NCBI RefSeq assembly: GCF_016217785.1
Contig: NZ_JACRGA010000025.1
Coordinates: 124,001 to 188,000 of the forward strand
Direction of reading: 5' to 3'
From: Methanobacterium sp.
GTDB taxonomy: Archaea > Methanobacteriota > Methanobacteria > Methanobacteriales > Methanobacteriaceae
DNA: 64,000 bases
The stretch's first letter is position 1. Each line of letters starts with the position of its first letter. A model generated the notes under the pieces. The model did not search any database. It was not told where the DNA came from and saw only the letters and a program-made list of their open reading frames with translations. A program made the translations under genes and the position numbers. This document shows positions 24,603 to 44,530 of this stretch, in pieces.

Positions 24603-25799
24603 TTATAGGAAGTAATTAAATATCCTACCAAAATCAATACCGGATATCTTCCGCCCGTCATAATCGGAGTATATATTTTCTGCGGCTTCTTCCAGTTCAG
24701 CTGATTTTATCCCATGATCAATGGAGAGTTTTGCCTCAATAAAGGCAGCCAGGCGATCCGCAGCATGGAGGAGTTCTCCATCCAGGGGAGAGAAGTTATC
24801 CTGGTTGTACTTTTCATTGATATCTCTAAAGCTGAAACCATGTTTAACTTCCTGGTTCTCCTGTATCTTGTTTTCAAATTCTGATTCTGAAAAATATTTC
24901 ATATCTGTGTGCCATGGCCTGGGCAAGAGGGGTAGAAGCTCTTCTTTCATCTGGAAATCTTCATAATCCTTAATAATTTCCTTAAGTCCCTCTACCGAAC
25001 CTTTAACCGGGGATATGATGTCCTTGGTTAGGACTTCCGGCAGATCATGGAAGAGACCAGCATAGAAGTTGTTGTAGAATCTTTTCGGGCATGCTTCGAT
25101 GCCCATCTCCAGGGTGCATAGATAGCTGGTGGCAGCCACAATGAACATGTGCCCCAGTACCGATGTTTCGGGTATGCGGGGAATATGTGCCCATCGTTTC
25201 TGGAAGCGAAGCTGTCCGCAGAGGTCGACGAATCCAAATGATTTCTTACCCAGGAGGATCTTCTGCACTCCAATTAGATCGTAATGATCTTCGATCTGGT
25301 TTTCAATATTTTCTTTGGTTTTTTCAATGCCGTAGATGAAAGGTGCAGTGTGGTAGATGATCTTGAACTCCCACTGGGTTGCCAAGTAGTGAGCTGCCCT
25401 TAGTATGCGCCTTTCCAGTGTGTTGGGACTCTTCAGATAATAATTTTTAAATCGTCCCTGGAAATCAGGATCCAGACCTTCCATATCAATTTCAAGCTTC
25501 TGGAAAACGTGTTTATTAAGTTCTTCACCCTTTTCTTTCATCATACGATGAAAGACAGGCGGTTTAATATCGGTTAAAACTGTTCTATGGAGAAATTCAA
25601 AGATTCCCCCTTCGATGAGTGCTATCCAGTCAACACTACCCGGTCCCATACGGTCTTCTTCAAACCTGCCGATTACATAGGCAATTACCATTTTATGGGC
25701 CTGTTTATCCAGTTCCGTAAATTCCACTGGACGGATATGGTCGTTCCATCGTTGCATACTGGCTGCTTTGGAGAAGCGTTCTATGATATTTTCGATCAT
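24603..25799 (-). CDS. HD-domain phosphohydrolase
   Basis: The 398-residue protein contains an HD domain in the middle: SVLGHMFIVAATS (His), then NNFYAGLFHDLPEVLTKDI (HD pair at about 253-254), and a distant Asp in AADRLAAFIEAK. Such proteins hydrolyse nucleotides or phosphoesters; the arrangement resembles COG1896 (YfbR-like) with extra N-terminal and C-terminal helices. The substrate is unknown. GGTG lies just before the ATG. Confidence 0.82.
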   Translation of the reverse strand: MIENIIERFSKAASMQRWNDHIRPVEFTELDKQAHKMVIAYVIGRFEEDRMGPGSVDWIALIEGGIFEFLHRTVLTDIKPPVFHRMMKEKGEELNKHVFQKLEIDMEGLDPDFQGRFKNYYLKSPNTLERRILRAAHYLATQWEFKIIYHTAPFIYGIEKTKENIENQIEDHYDLIGVQKILLGKKSFGFVDLCGQLRFQKRWAHIPRIPETSVLGHMFIVAATSYLCTLEMGIEACPKRFYNNFYAGLFHDLPEVLTKDIISPVKGSVEGLKEIIKDYEDFQMKEELLPLLPRPWHTDMKYFSESEFENKIQENQEVKHGFSFRDINEKYNQDNFSPLDGELLHAADRLAAFIEAKLSIDHGIKSAELEEAAENIYSDYDGRKISGIDFGRIFNYFL

Positions 25800-25906
25800 T
25801 TATACACCATGCTTTGTTATGTATAAAGTAATATTAAATAATAATGATATTATTAATTTTCCAGATGTACAATGAATCAAAAGTAAGAATTAAAATAAAA
25901 AAAGAT

Positions 25907-25930
25907 ACAGTCCTGTAAGGACTGTTTTTT
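25907..25930 (-). terminator. Terminator downstream of mtd
   Basis: ACAGTCC and GGACTGT form a perfect 7-bp stem with a 5-base loop. A run of T follows on the minus strand (A-tract at 25896-25903) and also on the plus strand, so it may stop transcription in both directions between mtd and the HD gene. Confidence 0.75.
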
Positions 25931-25937
25931 AATAGAC

Positions 25938-26789
<852 letters not shown>

Positions 26790-26833
26790 GAGAGATCGGC
26801 ATAAGTATTTTTTCATTTAATTATTAGGGGAAG

Positions 26834-26842
26834 ATTTATATA
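26834..26842 (-). promoter_or_regulatory. Promoter of mtd
   Basis: On the minus strand TATATAAAT lies about 66 bases before the mtd start, which gives a leader of about 40 bases. The element is symmetric enough that it could also serve the lipoprotein gene on the plus strand. Confidence 0.6.
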
Positions 26843-26943
26843 GGAGATTACAGGGGCCTGTAAAAAGTTGGGATCCTCTTCTTTAATAGGACATAGCATA
26901 TTTTAAATATAATAAAATGCTATTTTCCAGTGGTGAAGTACTT

Positions 26944-27483
26944 ATGAATCATTCGAATGGCTATTTTTTAATAATTGGATTTCTGGTTTTTGTGGTTTTG
27001 ACATCTGGCTGCATAACCATTAACAACAATGATAATCGCAACAATTCCCAGGATATAACTAAAAATTTTTCTTATAATGGTGTTAATTTTTCATATCCTG
27101 GTAACTGGCAGGTGAGTGTTTCAATTGACAATGAAAACCAAAACATCATTGTTACCAAGGATTACTATACTCAACTACAGATTATGATAACCCCCAATTA
27201 CGGTATGTCTGAAGAAGGAGTTCTTCACCAGAAAAATTACACCGTCTATCCTGGTTGGAAAAAGATATCAGAAGATACCCTCATATTAAACAATCAAACA
27301 GCATACCGAACCATATTGCAGGGTAATGATATTATGTTCTTTTTTAACCAGATGAGACACGAAGAAATACTCTTTGTGAAAAATAACAATACATTTACCA
27401 TTCTAACCACAGTTCCCACTAAAGATTACAATGAAGAAAAACAGAGTTTTGAGACTATTATTGATAGTATCCGTGTTCAATAA
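26944..27483 (+). CDS. Lipoprotein with PsbP-like domain
   Basis: The 179-residue protein begins with a short basic/polar segment, a hydrophobic helix and a lipobox-like LTSGC at about 17-21. An Asn-rich linker and a single domain (about 45-179) follow, including SYNGVNFSYPGNWQVS. This pattern occurs in many methanobacterial PsbP-like surface proteins. It would be anchored outside the membrane; the function is unknown. The ATG at 26944 follows GGTGAAGTACTT; an earlier ATG at 26917 in frame is unlikely. Confidence 0.72.
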   Translation: MNHSNGYFLIIGFLVFVVLTSGCITINNNDNRNNSQDITKNFSYNGVNFSYPGNWQVSVSIDNENQNIIVTKDYYTQLQIMITPNYGMSEEGVLHQKNYTVYPGWKKISEDTLILNNQTAYRTILQGNDIMFFFNQMRHEEILFVKNNNTFTILTTVPTKDYNEEKQSFETIIDSIRVQ

Positions 27484-27685
27484 GTGAGTTAATTACTATC
27501 AAACATTTTGAAGGGTACTTTAAATAAAAGGATTGTAACTGTAAAAATTACTAAATTTAAAAAAGAGACATACATTTCCAGTGTAAAAAAATTCCCATTT
27601 ACTTATTTTAAAAATAAAATAAAAGTTTATGGGCCTTGCAATCTGGAAATAATTAATTGAATGTGGAAATATTAATTGAATGGAT

Positions 27686-28855
27686 TTAATTTACTATGGC
27701 TCTTTTTGAATTTCTCACTAGTTGAGTTGCATATATAACCACCGCAACTAAGGCCAGTAAATAGAACAGGTAAACCACACTATCGGTGGGGCCTGTTTCC
27801 ACCCATATCATGGTATGGGTTAACACGATTGCATATAATGCAGTGAATGCCCCGTTAGCTTTAACTTGGGTGGCGTAGATGACCTGCAGTACTGCTCCAA
27901 TTATAAACATCTGTATGGCCATGGCATAGAATCCAAAGTCCAGTACTGCTGGTCCGAATATGGTTGAAGTTATGCTGGTGGTGGGTGTGCTCCCGGATAC
28001 AGGGTAGTTAAGGACAACCTGCCCCACTGTGACCCTAGGATGTCCTGTGGAGAGTGCCTGGTGGAATAGGTCGCCTCCGGTAGCTCCAGCCATGTGCACG
28101 ATTTTGTCAAAAACCATCATGGTAAAGCCAGCACGATACGCAACGAGTTGTAACGGGTTTAAACTCCATTGTTGCCATTGAATGGACATTACCGCGATGT
28201 AACCTGCTGCTACCCCCACTAAACCAATTAACAAGATTGAAATCAGTATGTGGCTGGTTTTCATTTTCCGGGTGTAATATAAGGTTATAAAACCACTGAT
28301 GAGTATGGCCATGGTGGTGGTTCGGTAGCCGTTAATAGCAAAGACTCCCAGGCCTATGATGAAAAGAAGATAATACCATTTGCGTGGATATTTTGCCAGG
28401 AGAATGGTGATTGCCGGGAGGAATATGGGGTATGAAATGCGCCATAAGTCCGTGGTGGCCTTGAACTTCAAGTACCCGCTTAAGATAGGTATACCTCCTA
28501 AAAGGTAGAGGTTCAGGATTTGGAGGAATATGCCAATGAGTACTGCAGCCAGTACCACCCGCTCATCCAGTAGGATCCGGAGTTTATTGTACCACGGTGC
28601 GGAATTCTCTTCAGTAACATTGGAACCTCCCAGAATGGATTTAAGTTTTTCACTATGATTATAAATGAATTTAGGGACGAAAACACCTGCAATGAAAAAT
28701 AGAGTTCCCATTAAAACGTAGGCCCAGGTGGTGTTGGAAATCCACTGAAGGTTTCTCAGGTGTTCCTGGTATGCTATTGCTGCCAGTGCTATGTACAAAG
28801 CAATGATAACCACCAGAATATAGGGTGAAAATAGATCCACACTTTTAAACTTCAT
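27686..28855 (-). CDS. Wzy-like oligosaccharide repeat unit polymerase family membrane protein
   Basis: The 389-residue protein has about ten to twelve membrane helices with a large loop near 225-290, resembling the archaeal oligosaccharide repeat unit polymerase family. The charged loops and NGYRTTTMAI block fit Wzy-like proteins, which join surface polysaccharide units. It stands alone, without glycosyltransferases around it, so the assignment depends on overall pattern. AGGAGAATAATT precedes the ATG. Confidence 0.6.
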   Translation of the reverse strand: MKFKSVDLFSPYILVVIIALYIALAAIAYQEHLRNLQWISNTTWAYVLMGTLFFIAGVFVPKFIYNHSEKLKSILGGSNVTEENSAPWYNKLRILLDERVVLAAVLIGIFLQILNLYLLGGIPILSGYLKFKATTDLWRISYPIFLPAITILLAKYPRKWYYLLFIIGLGVFAINGYRTTTMAILISGFITLYYTRKMKTSHILISILLIGLVGVAAGYIAVMSIQWQQWSLNPLQLVAYRAGFTMMVFDKIVHMAGATGGDLFHQALSTGHPRVTVGQVVLNYPVSGSTPTTSITSTIFGPAVLDFGFYAMAIQMFIIGAVLQVIYATQVKANGAFTALYAIVLTHTMIWVETGPTDSVVYLFYLLALVAVVIYATQLVRNSKRAIVN

Positions 28856-29134
28856 AATTATTCTCCTAAAATGTTACTACTAGTTTATTCTATTAAATTA
28901 TACCATGAAATCAAAATTTACATGTTGTAAGTAACTTGAATAAAATATCAGAATTTTTTCTTGTTGGGAATTATTTCAAGCTTTAAGAAATTTATTTAGT
29001 ATTATTTGTCTAATTCCTTTATTCCTTTTGTTTATAAAGCTTTTTAGTCATGGGATGAATCCACCATTGACTAGTAAATTTCATCGTAGACTAGCATATA
29101 CATAATTTTGACCCTAGAATTAACCTTAATCTTG

Positions 29135-29292
29135 TTCTACAGTAGAAGAATTGCGTAGGTATTGGACCAATTAATGGTGCAGTATTGTAACTGAAAACAA
29201 TATTTGTGTTCTACAGTAGAAAAATAACTCTACTTTCAATGCAAACGAGCATCAAGTCAAGATAAAATTCCCTAATACATTCTACTGTAGAA
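29135..29292. repeat. Cluster A: three TTCTAC(A/T)GTAGAA palindromes
   Basis: The 13-base palindrome lies at 29135-29147 (centre A), 29209-29221 (centre A) and 29280-29292 (centre T), spaced 74 and 71 bases. A degenerate copy (CGTAGACTAG) is at about 29085. The region 28856-29430 has no gene. A second cluster lies at 51538-51700. Confidence 0.8.
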
Positions 29293-29430
29293 AATAGTAA
29301 ATCCTTGCTAAATAATGTTTATTATGAATTTAAGAGTTTAATTAATCTTAAAAAAAATTAAAAAAAATAATTTAATAATAAAATTAAGGAATTAAAAAAA
29401 ATTTGAAGTAAAAACTAATAATTTTTAATC

Positions 29431-30785
<1,355 letters not shown>

Positions 30786-31008
30786 GTCTAATAAGAACCG
30801 TCTTTATTATAAAAGTGGCGACATGTATAAAAAAAGTGGGATATTAAAATAATTACAAAGGATATATTAAAATAATTAAAAAAACTATTCTGGCACATAA
30901 TGACCTCGGTTCCAGTATGAATGCCTGAGTAGTTAGAATAATCAACAATTTACTTTTCATCTGCTCTTTCTAAATTTTTATTTATCTTAATGAATATAAA
31001 GAAACTTG

Positions 31009-32130
<1,122 letters not shown>

Positions 32131-32210
32131 AATTAGTTTGATGTATTAGTTTGATGTATTTTTTAAGGTGTCTAAAAATTTGTAAACTTCAAATGATCTA
32201 TAAAAAAAAG

Positions 32211-32271
<61 letters not shown>

Positions 32272-32293
32272 ACCCCCGTTTAACCACTAATTT

Positions 32294-32712
<419 letters not shown>

Positions 32713-32716
<4 letters not shown>

Positions 32717-33501
32717 TTATTATCCTCCCCATCAGATTCATTCAAGGCTAAAAATTCCTTAGCAAGGTCATTGTAGGCTTCAGTCCCTATACATTCATCA
32801 TCATAAATAATACATGGTTTTCCATGGCTGGGAGCCTCGGCCAGTTTCACATTACGAGGAATGGTGGTTTTAAAAATGTATTCAGTGTCACCGAAGTACT
32901 GTTTAACATTATGGTAAACATCCCGGCCCAGTCGGGTACGTGAATCATAAAGAGTGATTAATATTCCCTTTATAGGTGAAGGACTGTTTAAACGACTTTC
33001 AACCAGTTTCATGGCATCCAAAAGATCAGCCATTCCCTCCAAAGCATAGAACTCAGCCTGGATAGGTATGATAACACTATCTGCAGCTACCAGGGCATTG
33101 ATGGTTAGGATACCCAGAGAAGGTGGTACATCCAGTAAAACGTAGTCATAACCATCCAAAAGACCATCCATGGATTCTTTTAGTATGAATGGGAATCCAA
33201 TATCTTTACTGAGCTCTATTTCAGCCCCGCTGAGTGAGATGTGGCTGGGAAGGAGGTCCAGTTCTGAAATTTCTGTGGAGACAATTGCCTCAGCTACTGT
33301 TTGTTCCCCGGTTAAAACTCGGTAAACTGAATTTTCCTCGTTTTTCTCCACCCCGAAAGCCGTGGTGGCATTGGCCTGCGGGTCCATGTCAATTACCAGA
33401 ACTTTCTTACCTAACAGTGCTAATGCTGCAGAAAGGTTTACTGCAGTGGTGGTTTTACCACAACCCCCTTTCTGATTGAGTATTGATATTACTTCGGCCA
33501 T
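32713..33501 (-). CDS. parA: ParA/Soj-family ATPase
   Basis: The 262-residue ATPase has the deviant Walker A KGGCGKTTTAVN (11-22) with the signature lysine, the Walker A' block VIDMDPQANAT and Walker B VLLDVPPSLG, with the C-terminal IPRNVKLAEAPSHGKP block typical of chromosomal ParA/Soj. Such proteins position chromosomes or other cargo along DNA. It forms an operon with the small partner gene and is flanked upstream and downstream by TTATAAGTTATAA repeats. GGAG lies before the ATG. Confidence 0.92.
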
Positions 33502-33534
33502 AATGGTTCTCCAATTATATTTTTTTTGAAATTT

Positions 33535-33574
<40 letters not shown>

Positions 33575-33679
33575 AAGTTTTCAGAAGAGTTAGTAAAAAG
33601 AATAAGACGAATTTAACTAAAAAAATCAATATGAATTAATGAAAAATTATAGGTTAAAATACAGGGGACAAACTATGGT

Positions 33680-34870
<1,191 letters not shown>

Positions 34871-35016
34871 AGTTATTTACTCCGTAATTTACTCCTAACC
34901 TGTGATTTTAAGAATCATTTTTATTGATGAATTTCTATTATAATATTGTGAAATTCTTATTTATTTGAATGAATCTATTTCATGAAATATTTGGGAATAG
35001 GTGAAAAGTTAACTCA

Positions 35017-37163
<2,147 letters not shown>

Positions 37164-38402
37164 TTAAAACACCAGTATGGTAATTAACCCTGCAATGATG
37201 ATGACTAAAAAAATTATTCCAATATTCCGACCGAATTTTCTTGTTCCCAGGAATAATGCTATTAAAAATTTGAAAACCGTATTGGAGATAGCTGCCAGGG
37301 TAATGGCAGTCACTGCAGTGGTGGGAGGAATAGTTTCAGGGGCTAATAAGGCCATGCTGATGGTAATAGCATCCACATCAGCCACTCCCGAGATTATGCT
37401 GGCCAGGTAGACACCACCACTTCCCAGGTAGATGTTAGCGATCTTGGAAAGGAATAAAATTCCCAGGAAGAGGGCTCCGAATATCAGGGCGGGTTTTAAT
37501 GAGAAGGGGTTATCCAGTTTGAGATCTGCATCCATCTGCCGAACTTCAGTTTTTTTCCAGATAATAACCCCCAATATTATACCCAAAACACCCATTACCA
37601 GCATAGGGGCAGATAACTGTGGAAGCAGGCTTGGATTGATAACTGAAACCTCGAAGAGCATCCTGAGGAACATCATGGAACTGGCTACCACTGTGGCGAA
37701 TACCGCGGCCTTCATTAAAAGTCCTGATTCTTTAACTCTGGCAGCCATGGAGGTGGCCACTGCGGTACTGGACACCAAACCCCCAACGATTCCAGTGACA
37801 CCCAGCCCCTTCTCAGGGCCAATGAACTTCATGAGTATGTAACCAGTGAAGCTGATGGCGGATATGAAAACCACCATCAACCAGATCTGGAAAGGATTAA
37901 ACACGGCCAGGGGCCCCATAACCTCATCTGGAAGGAGCGGGAGGATTACAAAGGCGATTATCAAGAATTTAAGGGTGTTTATCAACTCCTTTTCACTTAT
38001 CCGGTGGGCGAACTGGTGAAGGTGAGGTTTAACCGCCAGGAGAGTGGTGATGATTATGGCGAAAATAGGAGCCACCAGCATTCCCTCATCAGTGAAACAG
38101 ACTAACCCCAGGGCAAAGGTTAAAAAAGCAGCAACTTCAGTGGTTATCCCCACATCACCATTTTTCCGGGTGGTTACCAGGTAACTCAGGACCACCAGGA
38201 CCACCAGCCCAGCAAAGGCTACAATCCAAAAGTAGGGAAAGAATTGGGAGATGTAGGCAGAGATGGTTCCCATGATGGCAATTAAAATAAAGGTTCGAAT
38301 CCCTGCAAACTCAGCCCCCTCTTGTTTTCGCTCCCTTTCAATACCTATCAAGGCACCTATTGCCAGGGCGATGAGGAACTTTAAAATGAGTAGAGTGTCC
38401 AT
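37164..38402 (-). CDS. MgtC/SapB and DUF4010 family membrane protein
   Basis: The 412-residue protein has about twelve membrane helices. The N-terminal part (about 1-150) has the MgtC motif GALIGIERERKQ, and the C-terminal part (about 190-410) is DUF4010 with GLVSSTAVATSMA and ISGVADVDAITISM. The family is often linked to Mg2+ homeostasis, though transport by MgtC itself is disputed. No ribosome site precedes the ATG, suggesting a leaderless transcript. It is divergent from ilvD. Confidence 0.88.
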   Translation of the reverse strand: MDTLLILKFLIALAIGALIGIERERKQEGAEFAGIRTFILIAIMGTISAYISQFFPYFWIVAFAGLVVLVVLSYLVTTRKNGDVGITTEVAAFLTFALGLVCFTDEGMLVAPIFAIIITTLLAVKPHLHQFAHRISEKELINTLKFLIIAFVILPLLPDEVMGPLAVFNPFQIWLMVVFISAISFTGYILMKFIGPEKGLGVTGIVGGLVSSTAVATSMAARVKESGLLMKAAVFATVVASSMMFLRMLFEVSVINPSLLPQLSAPMLVMGVLGIILGVIIWKKTEVRQMDADLKLDNPFSLKPALIFGALFLGILFLSKIANIYLGSGGVYLASIISGVADVDAITISMALLAPETIPPTTAVTAITLAAISNTVFKFLIALFLGTRKFGRNIGIIFLVIIIAGLITILVF

Positions 38403-38703
38403 GTTATTAATTATATATCTATGATTTATATGAAATTTTCAGATTTAATTTAAGAATAACCAATGCTGAAGATGCTTAAAAGATGATTCTGCTTTATTTA
38501 AAAAATTAATACTCCAATGAGGATATAAATGAATAACTGCACTTTGTTCCAGTGATCCAATTGAAAAGGACATTGATGGGAAGATTGTTCATCCAATGCA
38601 TAAATTTTACCCTCAAAAAGAGATAGCATTTAAAAGTGGTTACAACATAATTATAACATTATAAGTTTACGATATTATTATTTTGTAAATCACAGGTGAT
38701 TTG
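38403..38703. other. Divergent promoter region between the MgtC-like gene and ilvD
   Basis: Contains a TATA candidate for ilvD (CATTATAAGTTTAC, about 38659) and AT-rich sequence. The ribosome site of ilvD (AGGTGAT) is at its end. No gene is seen. Confidence 0.45.
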
Positions 38704-40359
<1,656 letters not shown>

Positions 40360-40367
40360 GTGGTTTA

Positions 40368-40856
40368 ATGGCTAAAAAACAGAGAAAAAATGAAAAGGCT
40401 AATCAGACACCTAAATCCAAGGAAAAATCCACTAGTATGGGAAGGGAGATAGCAAGTTATGTTATAATCATACTGGTGGGAATTATACTGGCCCAGCACC
40501 TGAACGTGGTGGTTTCAGGGAGTATGGAACCCGTTTTCTACCGGGGAGACGTGGTGGTCATTGAAAAAACCAACTTCCTGGGCATACAGGAAATAAACCC
40601 CTCTGATCTGAAAGTGGGAGATATTATCATATATAATGCCACCTGGTTCCCTGAACCGGTTATTCATCGCATAATCAGCATCCAAACAGGATCTGACGGG
40701 CAAACATATTACGTTACCAAGGGGGATAATAATCCCAAAGCGGACCCTAGCCTGGTTTCAACAAGCCAGGTCCAGGCCAAAGTGGTGAGCATAGGTAGCC
40801 AGCCCCTGGTAATCCCTAAAATAGGTTACATAACTCTATGGATCCGTGGACTTTAA
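40368..40856 (+). CDS. Archaeal-type signal peptidase I
   Basis: The 162-residue protein has a Lys-rich cytoplasmic tail (1-25), one membrane helix (about 27-47) and the catalytic Ser in [12 protein letters not shown]. The PVIHRII block supplies His in place of the bacterial lysine, as in archaeal and ER signal peptidases, and an Asp occurs in [10 protein letters not shown]. It removes signal peptides outside the membrane. It follows ilvD by eight bases, probably as a second gene of the transcript. Confidence 0.92.
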   Translation: MAKKQRKNEKANQTPKSKEKSTSMGREIASYVIIILVGIILAQHLNVVVSGSMEPVFYRGDVVVIEKTNFLGIQEINPSDLKVGDIIIYNATWFPEPVIHRIISIQTGSDGQTYYVTKGDNNPKADPSLVSTSQVQAKVVSIGSQPLVIPKIGYITLWIRGL

Positions 40857-40955
40857 TCCACTGATTCTATTTATTTTTAATGCACTAAAATTAATCCAAT
40901 AAAATTATCATAATCTAACCCATCACAAAAAAACATCATGTTTACAGGTGAATTC

Positions 40956-42650
40956 ATGTACAGAAAACTGGAACAAACAGCTATTAAATCCGTTCAAAAA
41001 GCAATTCAAGATCTCGGATGGGAAGAAACCGCTGAAATCAAATTCGAAGTGCCTCCAAACCCAGATATGGGTGATCTGGCCACATCAGTGGCTTTTCAAT
41101 TAGCATCATCACTGAAAAAATCCCCAGTGGAAATCTCAGCAACAATGGTAGAAAACATTGAATTAACTTCCCCTTTTAAAAGTGTGGAGTCCAAGGGACC
41201 CTACATTAACTTTTTCTTTGACCCCGAAATATTTTCCAGAATGGTTTTAGAATCAATAAAGGATGATTATGGGTCATTAGAGAGTATAAATGAGAAGATA
41301 ATCCTGGAACACACCTCTGCCAATCCCAACGGCCCGTTACACATTGGACACATCAGAAACGCCATTATAGGCGATTCACTGGCCCGTGTTCTCTTAGCAG
41401 CTGGTTTCAAGGTGGAAACCCAGTACTATGTTAATGATATGGGACGACAGATTGCCATGATCGTGTGGGGACTCCAAAACCTGGACTATCAGATGGACCC
41501 TGATGAAAAAGGAGATGTGGAGATAGGTAAACTTTACTTCCAGGTTAATCAGGAGTTAAAGGCAAATCCAGAAATTAAAACCCAGATAGACTTGATCTTA
41601 AAAACATATGAAGAAGAAAACCCCCCTGAACTGGAATCTATGTTTAAGGAGGTGGTTAGCACGTGTTTGGAAGGGGTAGAAAATACTTCAGAGCGTATGA
41701 ACATAACCCACGACTCTTTCGTCTGGGAAAGCCAGTTTGTCAGGGATGGTTCCCTGGATAAGATACTGAAAAACCTGGAAGAGTACACTAAACAAAATGA
41801 TGTTCTCTATCTTGATTTAAATGATTACGGAATTGAAAAAGAGCTTATTTTAACCCGTTCCGATGGAACCTCCCTTTACACCACCAGGGACTTGGCATAT
41901 CACCTGCAGAAATCTGAAAACTCTGATCAGGTGGTGGATGTTCTGGGTTCAGATCATAAACTGGCCATTGACCAGCTGAAAATTGCCCTGGGACTACTGG
42001 GCGGTGCCAGTCCTGATGTTATTTTCTATGAGTTCATCACTCTGCCAGAGGGATCCATGTCCACCCGGAGGGGAGTGTTCATCAGTGTGGATCAGCTGAT
42101 AGATGAAGCCACAACGAGGGCCAGGGTAGAATTAGATGAAAGAAGACCGGAACTAAATGAAGATGAGAAAAGGGAAATTGCTAAAGTCATTGGTGTGGGA
42201 GCTATACGCTACTACATCGCACGATTATCCCCTGAAAAACACATTGTATTCAAATGGGATGAAGCATTGAGTTTTGAGAGAGGATGTGCATCTATCCAGT
42301 ATGCACATGCACGAGCATGTAAACTACTGGAAAAAGCAGAGGAATTCACCCCATCTAAGGTAGATATGGGTGCTTTGAACTTCCAGGATATGGATACACT
42401 TGAAGTTGACCTCTTAAAAACCCTTGCCAGATTCAGCAGTATAATTGCCGACTCAGCTCATGATCTAAGGGTTCACCCTGTGGCCCAGTACGCCCTTGAA
42501 GTGGCCGGTGCCTTCAACAAGTTCTATAAATCCGTTCCCGTTATTGGATCTGAAAAAGAACTGTTACGACTACTTATGGTAGATAAATCCAGGATAACCA
42601 TTAGAAACTGCCTTGATCTTCTTGGAATAGAAGCCCCAATATCAATGTAG
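40956..42650 (+). CDS. argS: Arginyl-tRNA synthetase
   Basis: The 564-residue enzyme charges tRNA-Arg. It has the Add-1 N-terminal domain (about 1-105), HIGH within [12 protein letters not shown], a degenerate KMSKS (SMSTRRG, about 366) and the C-terminal DALR anticodon domain starting near 450. The ATG at 40956 follows AGGTGAATTC; an upstream in-frame ATG at 40938 is less likely. It is separated by 99 bases from the signal peptidase gene. Confidence 0.97.
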   Translation: MYRKLEQTAIKSVQKAIQDLGWEETAEIKFEVPPNPDMGDLATSVAFQLASSLKKSPVEISATMVENIELTSPFKSVESKGPYINFFFDPEIFSRMVLESIKDDYGSLESINEKIILEHTSANPNGPLHIGHIRNAIIGDSLARVLLAAGFKVETQYYVNDMGRQIAMIVWGLQNLDYQMDPDEKGDVEIGKLYFQVNQELKANPEIKTQIDLILKTYEEENPPELESMFKEVVSTCLEGVENTSERMNITHDSFVWESQFVRDGSLDKILKNLEEYTKQNDVLYLDLNDYGIEKELILTRSDGTSLYTTRDLAYHLQKSENSDQVVDVLGSDHKLAIDQLKIALGLLGGASPDVIFYEFITLPEGSMSTRRGVFISVDQLIDEATTRARVELDERRPELNEDEKREIAKVIGVGAIRYYIARLSPEKHIVFKWDEALSFERGCASIQYAHARACKLLEKAEEFTPSKVDMGALNFQDMDTLEVDLLKTLARFSSIIADSAHDLRVHPVAQYALEVAGAFNKFYKSVPVIGSEKELLRLLMVDKSRITIRNCLDLLGIEAPISM

Positions 42651-42830
42651 CCCCGAGGAAGAGAAAATAATAAAATAATAATTACTATTAATGTGCTTTA
42701 AATGGTTATTTAAACCTTTATTAAGGTTGTTGAACAGAAGGGAGCAAATCTCTTAATATGATATAACTGATGATACAAATACTGAAAAAACAACCTATTA
42801 CAAAAAAACTCATTTCAAGGGATGTATTTA

Positions 42831-43382
42831 ATGCCTACTAATACTGAACAAAAAATATTAGACGCCGCTTTAGAAGTTTTCTCCGAAAAAGGATATAGTG
42901 GAGCTAGAACTCGTATAATAGCCGAAAAATCTGGTTTCACTGAAATGACATTATTCAGAAAGTTCGAAACTAAAGAAAATCTTTTTAATCGGGTTTTAAC
43001 TGAGAATAAAGAAAGAATTATGGAAGATTTCGATTCTCTGCTGGTTATAGATGAGGAGTTAACAGATCCTAAAGATCAATACCGAAGGTTAGTAATGAAC
43101 CTTGCAGAACTGGTTGAAAGGAATTTTGAATATGTGAATATAATAGTTTATGAAAGACAGAGGATTTCCAATTCAATTACTGAAACATTCATCGTGCATC
43201 TGAGAAATTACTTGAAAAAGGTTTTCCCAAATCACAAGACAGATCCTAATGTGCTATCTTTTATGATCTTAAGTTTCCTGTATTTCATTATTTTAAATAA
43301 AAAAACAGAAACCCAGTTCTTTGACTTAGATCAGGCTATTGAAGAGTTTATAAATTATAATTCCAAATGTCTGGAACTGTAA
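42831..43382 (+). CDS. TetR/AcrR-family transcriptional regulator
   Basis: The 183-residue protein has an N-terminal TetR helix-turn-helix ([19 protein letters not shown], then a recognition region with [16 protein letters not shown], about 5-52). A variable helical ligand domain follows. TetR proteins usually repress a neighbouring exporter; none lies next to it, since argF follows convergently. AAGGGATGT precedes the ATG. The ligand and targets are unknown. Confidence 0.9.
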   Translation: MPTNTEQKILDAALEVFSEKGYSGARTRIIAEKSGFTEMTLFRKFETKENLFNRVLTENKERIMEDFDSLLVIDEELTDPKDQYRRLVMNLAELVERNFEYVNIIVYERQRISNSITETFIVHLRNYLKKVFPNHKTDPNVLSFMILSFLYFIILNKKTETQFFDLDQAIEEFINYNSKCLEL

Positions 43383-43458
43383 ATTTATTTTATCAACTTA
43401 TTTTTTTTCTTTTCTTCTGATTAATGGTTTTAATTCCAACTTTGGGTAATCTTAAAAT

Positions 43459-44364
43459 CTAACTCTTAAGCAAAATGTACATTATGGCCTTCTGCACATG
43501 CAGCCTGTTTTCAGCCTGATCCCAAACTGCTGATTGTGGGCCGTTTAAGACTTCTTCAGTTATTTCCTGACCCCTGATAGCAGGAAGACAGTGCAAGACC
43601 ATTGCATCATCGGCAGCCATGGCCAGGATATCCTGGTTGACTTGGTAATCCTGCATATCCATAATTCTCTGGGCTTCTTCTTCTTCATCACCCATACTAA
43701 CCCATACATCAGTGTAAAGTACATCAGCATCATTAACTGCTTCGGCAACATCACTGGTGACTTTAATTACTGAACCTGATTTCTGGGCAATCTTCTGGGC
43801 CTCTTCTAAAATAACCGGATCCGGCTCATAACCCTGAGGGCAAGCTACAGTGAAATCCATGCCAACCATGGCTGTTGCCAGTAATAAGGAGTTGCAAACA
43901 TTGTTTCCATCACCCATAAATGTCATCTGAAGATCTAAAGTATTTTTACGCTCTAGTATGGTGAATATATCAGTGAATGCCTGGCAGGGGTGTTCCAGGT
44001 TAGTTAAACCATTTATCACCGGTATGTCCGCGTACTTGGCAAACTGGAGGACGTCTTCATGTTCACGTGCCCTGATCATAATACCATCAACATAGCGACT
44101 CATTGCCCGGGCTGTGTCCGGAATGATCTCTCCCCTTCCTAACTGAAGGTCAGAAGCAGACAGGTACAGGGGATGGCCACCCAGCTGATACATGCCTACT
44201 TCAAAGGATATTCTGGTGCGGGTTGAAGATTTCTCAAAAACCATTGCCAGAGATTTTCCCTTTAATGGTTTTTCAGGACCCTGTCCTTTTTTAAACTGTT
44301 CCGCTTTTTCCAGTATTTCATCCAGATTGTTTTGTGCGTCTAACGCGGATAAAAGGTTTTTCAT
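43459..44364 (-). CDS. argF: Ornithine carbamoyltransferase
   Basis: OTC makes citrulline from ornithine and carbamoyl phosphate in arginine synthesis. The 301-residue protein has the carbamoyl phosphate motif [17 protein letters not shown] and the C-terminal HCLPAIRG, plus the ornithine loop VWVSMGDE. The length is standard. AGGGATGAGGCT lies before the ATG. Confidence 0.97.
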   Translation of the reverse strand: MKNLLSALDAQNNLDEILEKAEQFKKGQGPEKPLKGKSLAMVFEKSSTRTRISFEVGMYQLGGHPLYLSASDLQLGRGEIIPDTARAMSRYVDGIMIRAREHEDVLQFAKYADIPVINGLTNLEHPCQAFTDIFTILERKNTLDLQMTFMGDGNNVCNSLLLATAMVGMDFTVACPQGYEPDPVILEEAQKIAQKSGSVIKVTSDVAEAVNDADVLYTDVWVSMGDEEEEAQRIMDMQDYQVNQDILAMAADDAMVLHCLPAIRGQEITEEVLNGPQSAVWDQAENRLHVQKAIMYILLKS

Positions 44365-44530
44365 AGCCTCATCCCTTAAATTGTCCTCATTTTTTAATAA
44401 AAATTATAGTGAAAGTAATATAATTCTGTTTTTATTATTACCAGTTTTATTATTACTTCTGAAGTAGGAATATCTGCGGATACTTTTACTTAAAGTTTAT
44501 GAAAAGAATGAAATAAATATAGTGAGATTT

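Noticed and set aside
28856..29430. CRISPR array (Cas12a-like repeat TTCTACTGTAGA)
   Set aside because: The core resembles the Cas12a repeat stem, but there are only three copies with irregular spacing, the repeat is about 13 bases and there is no cas gene. It is better described as a palindrome cluster.
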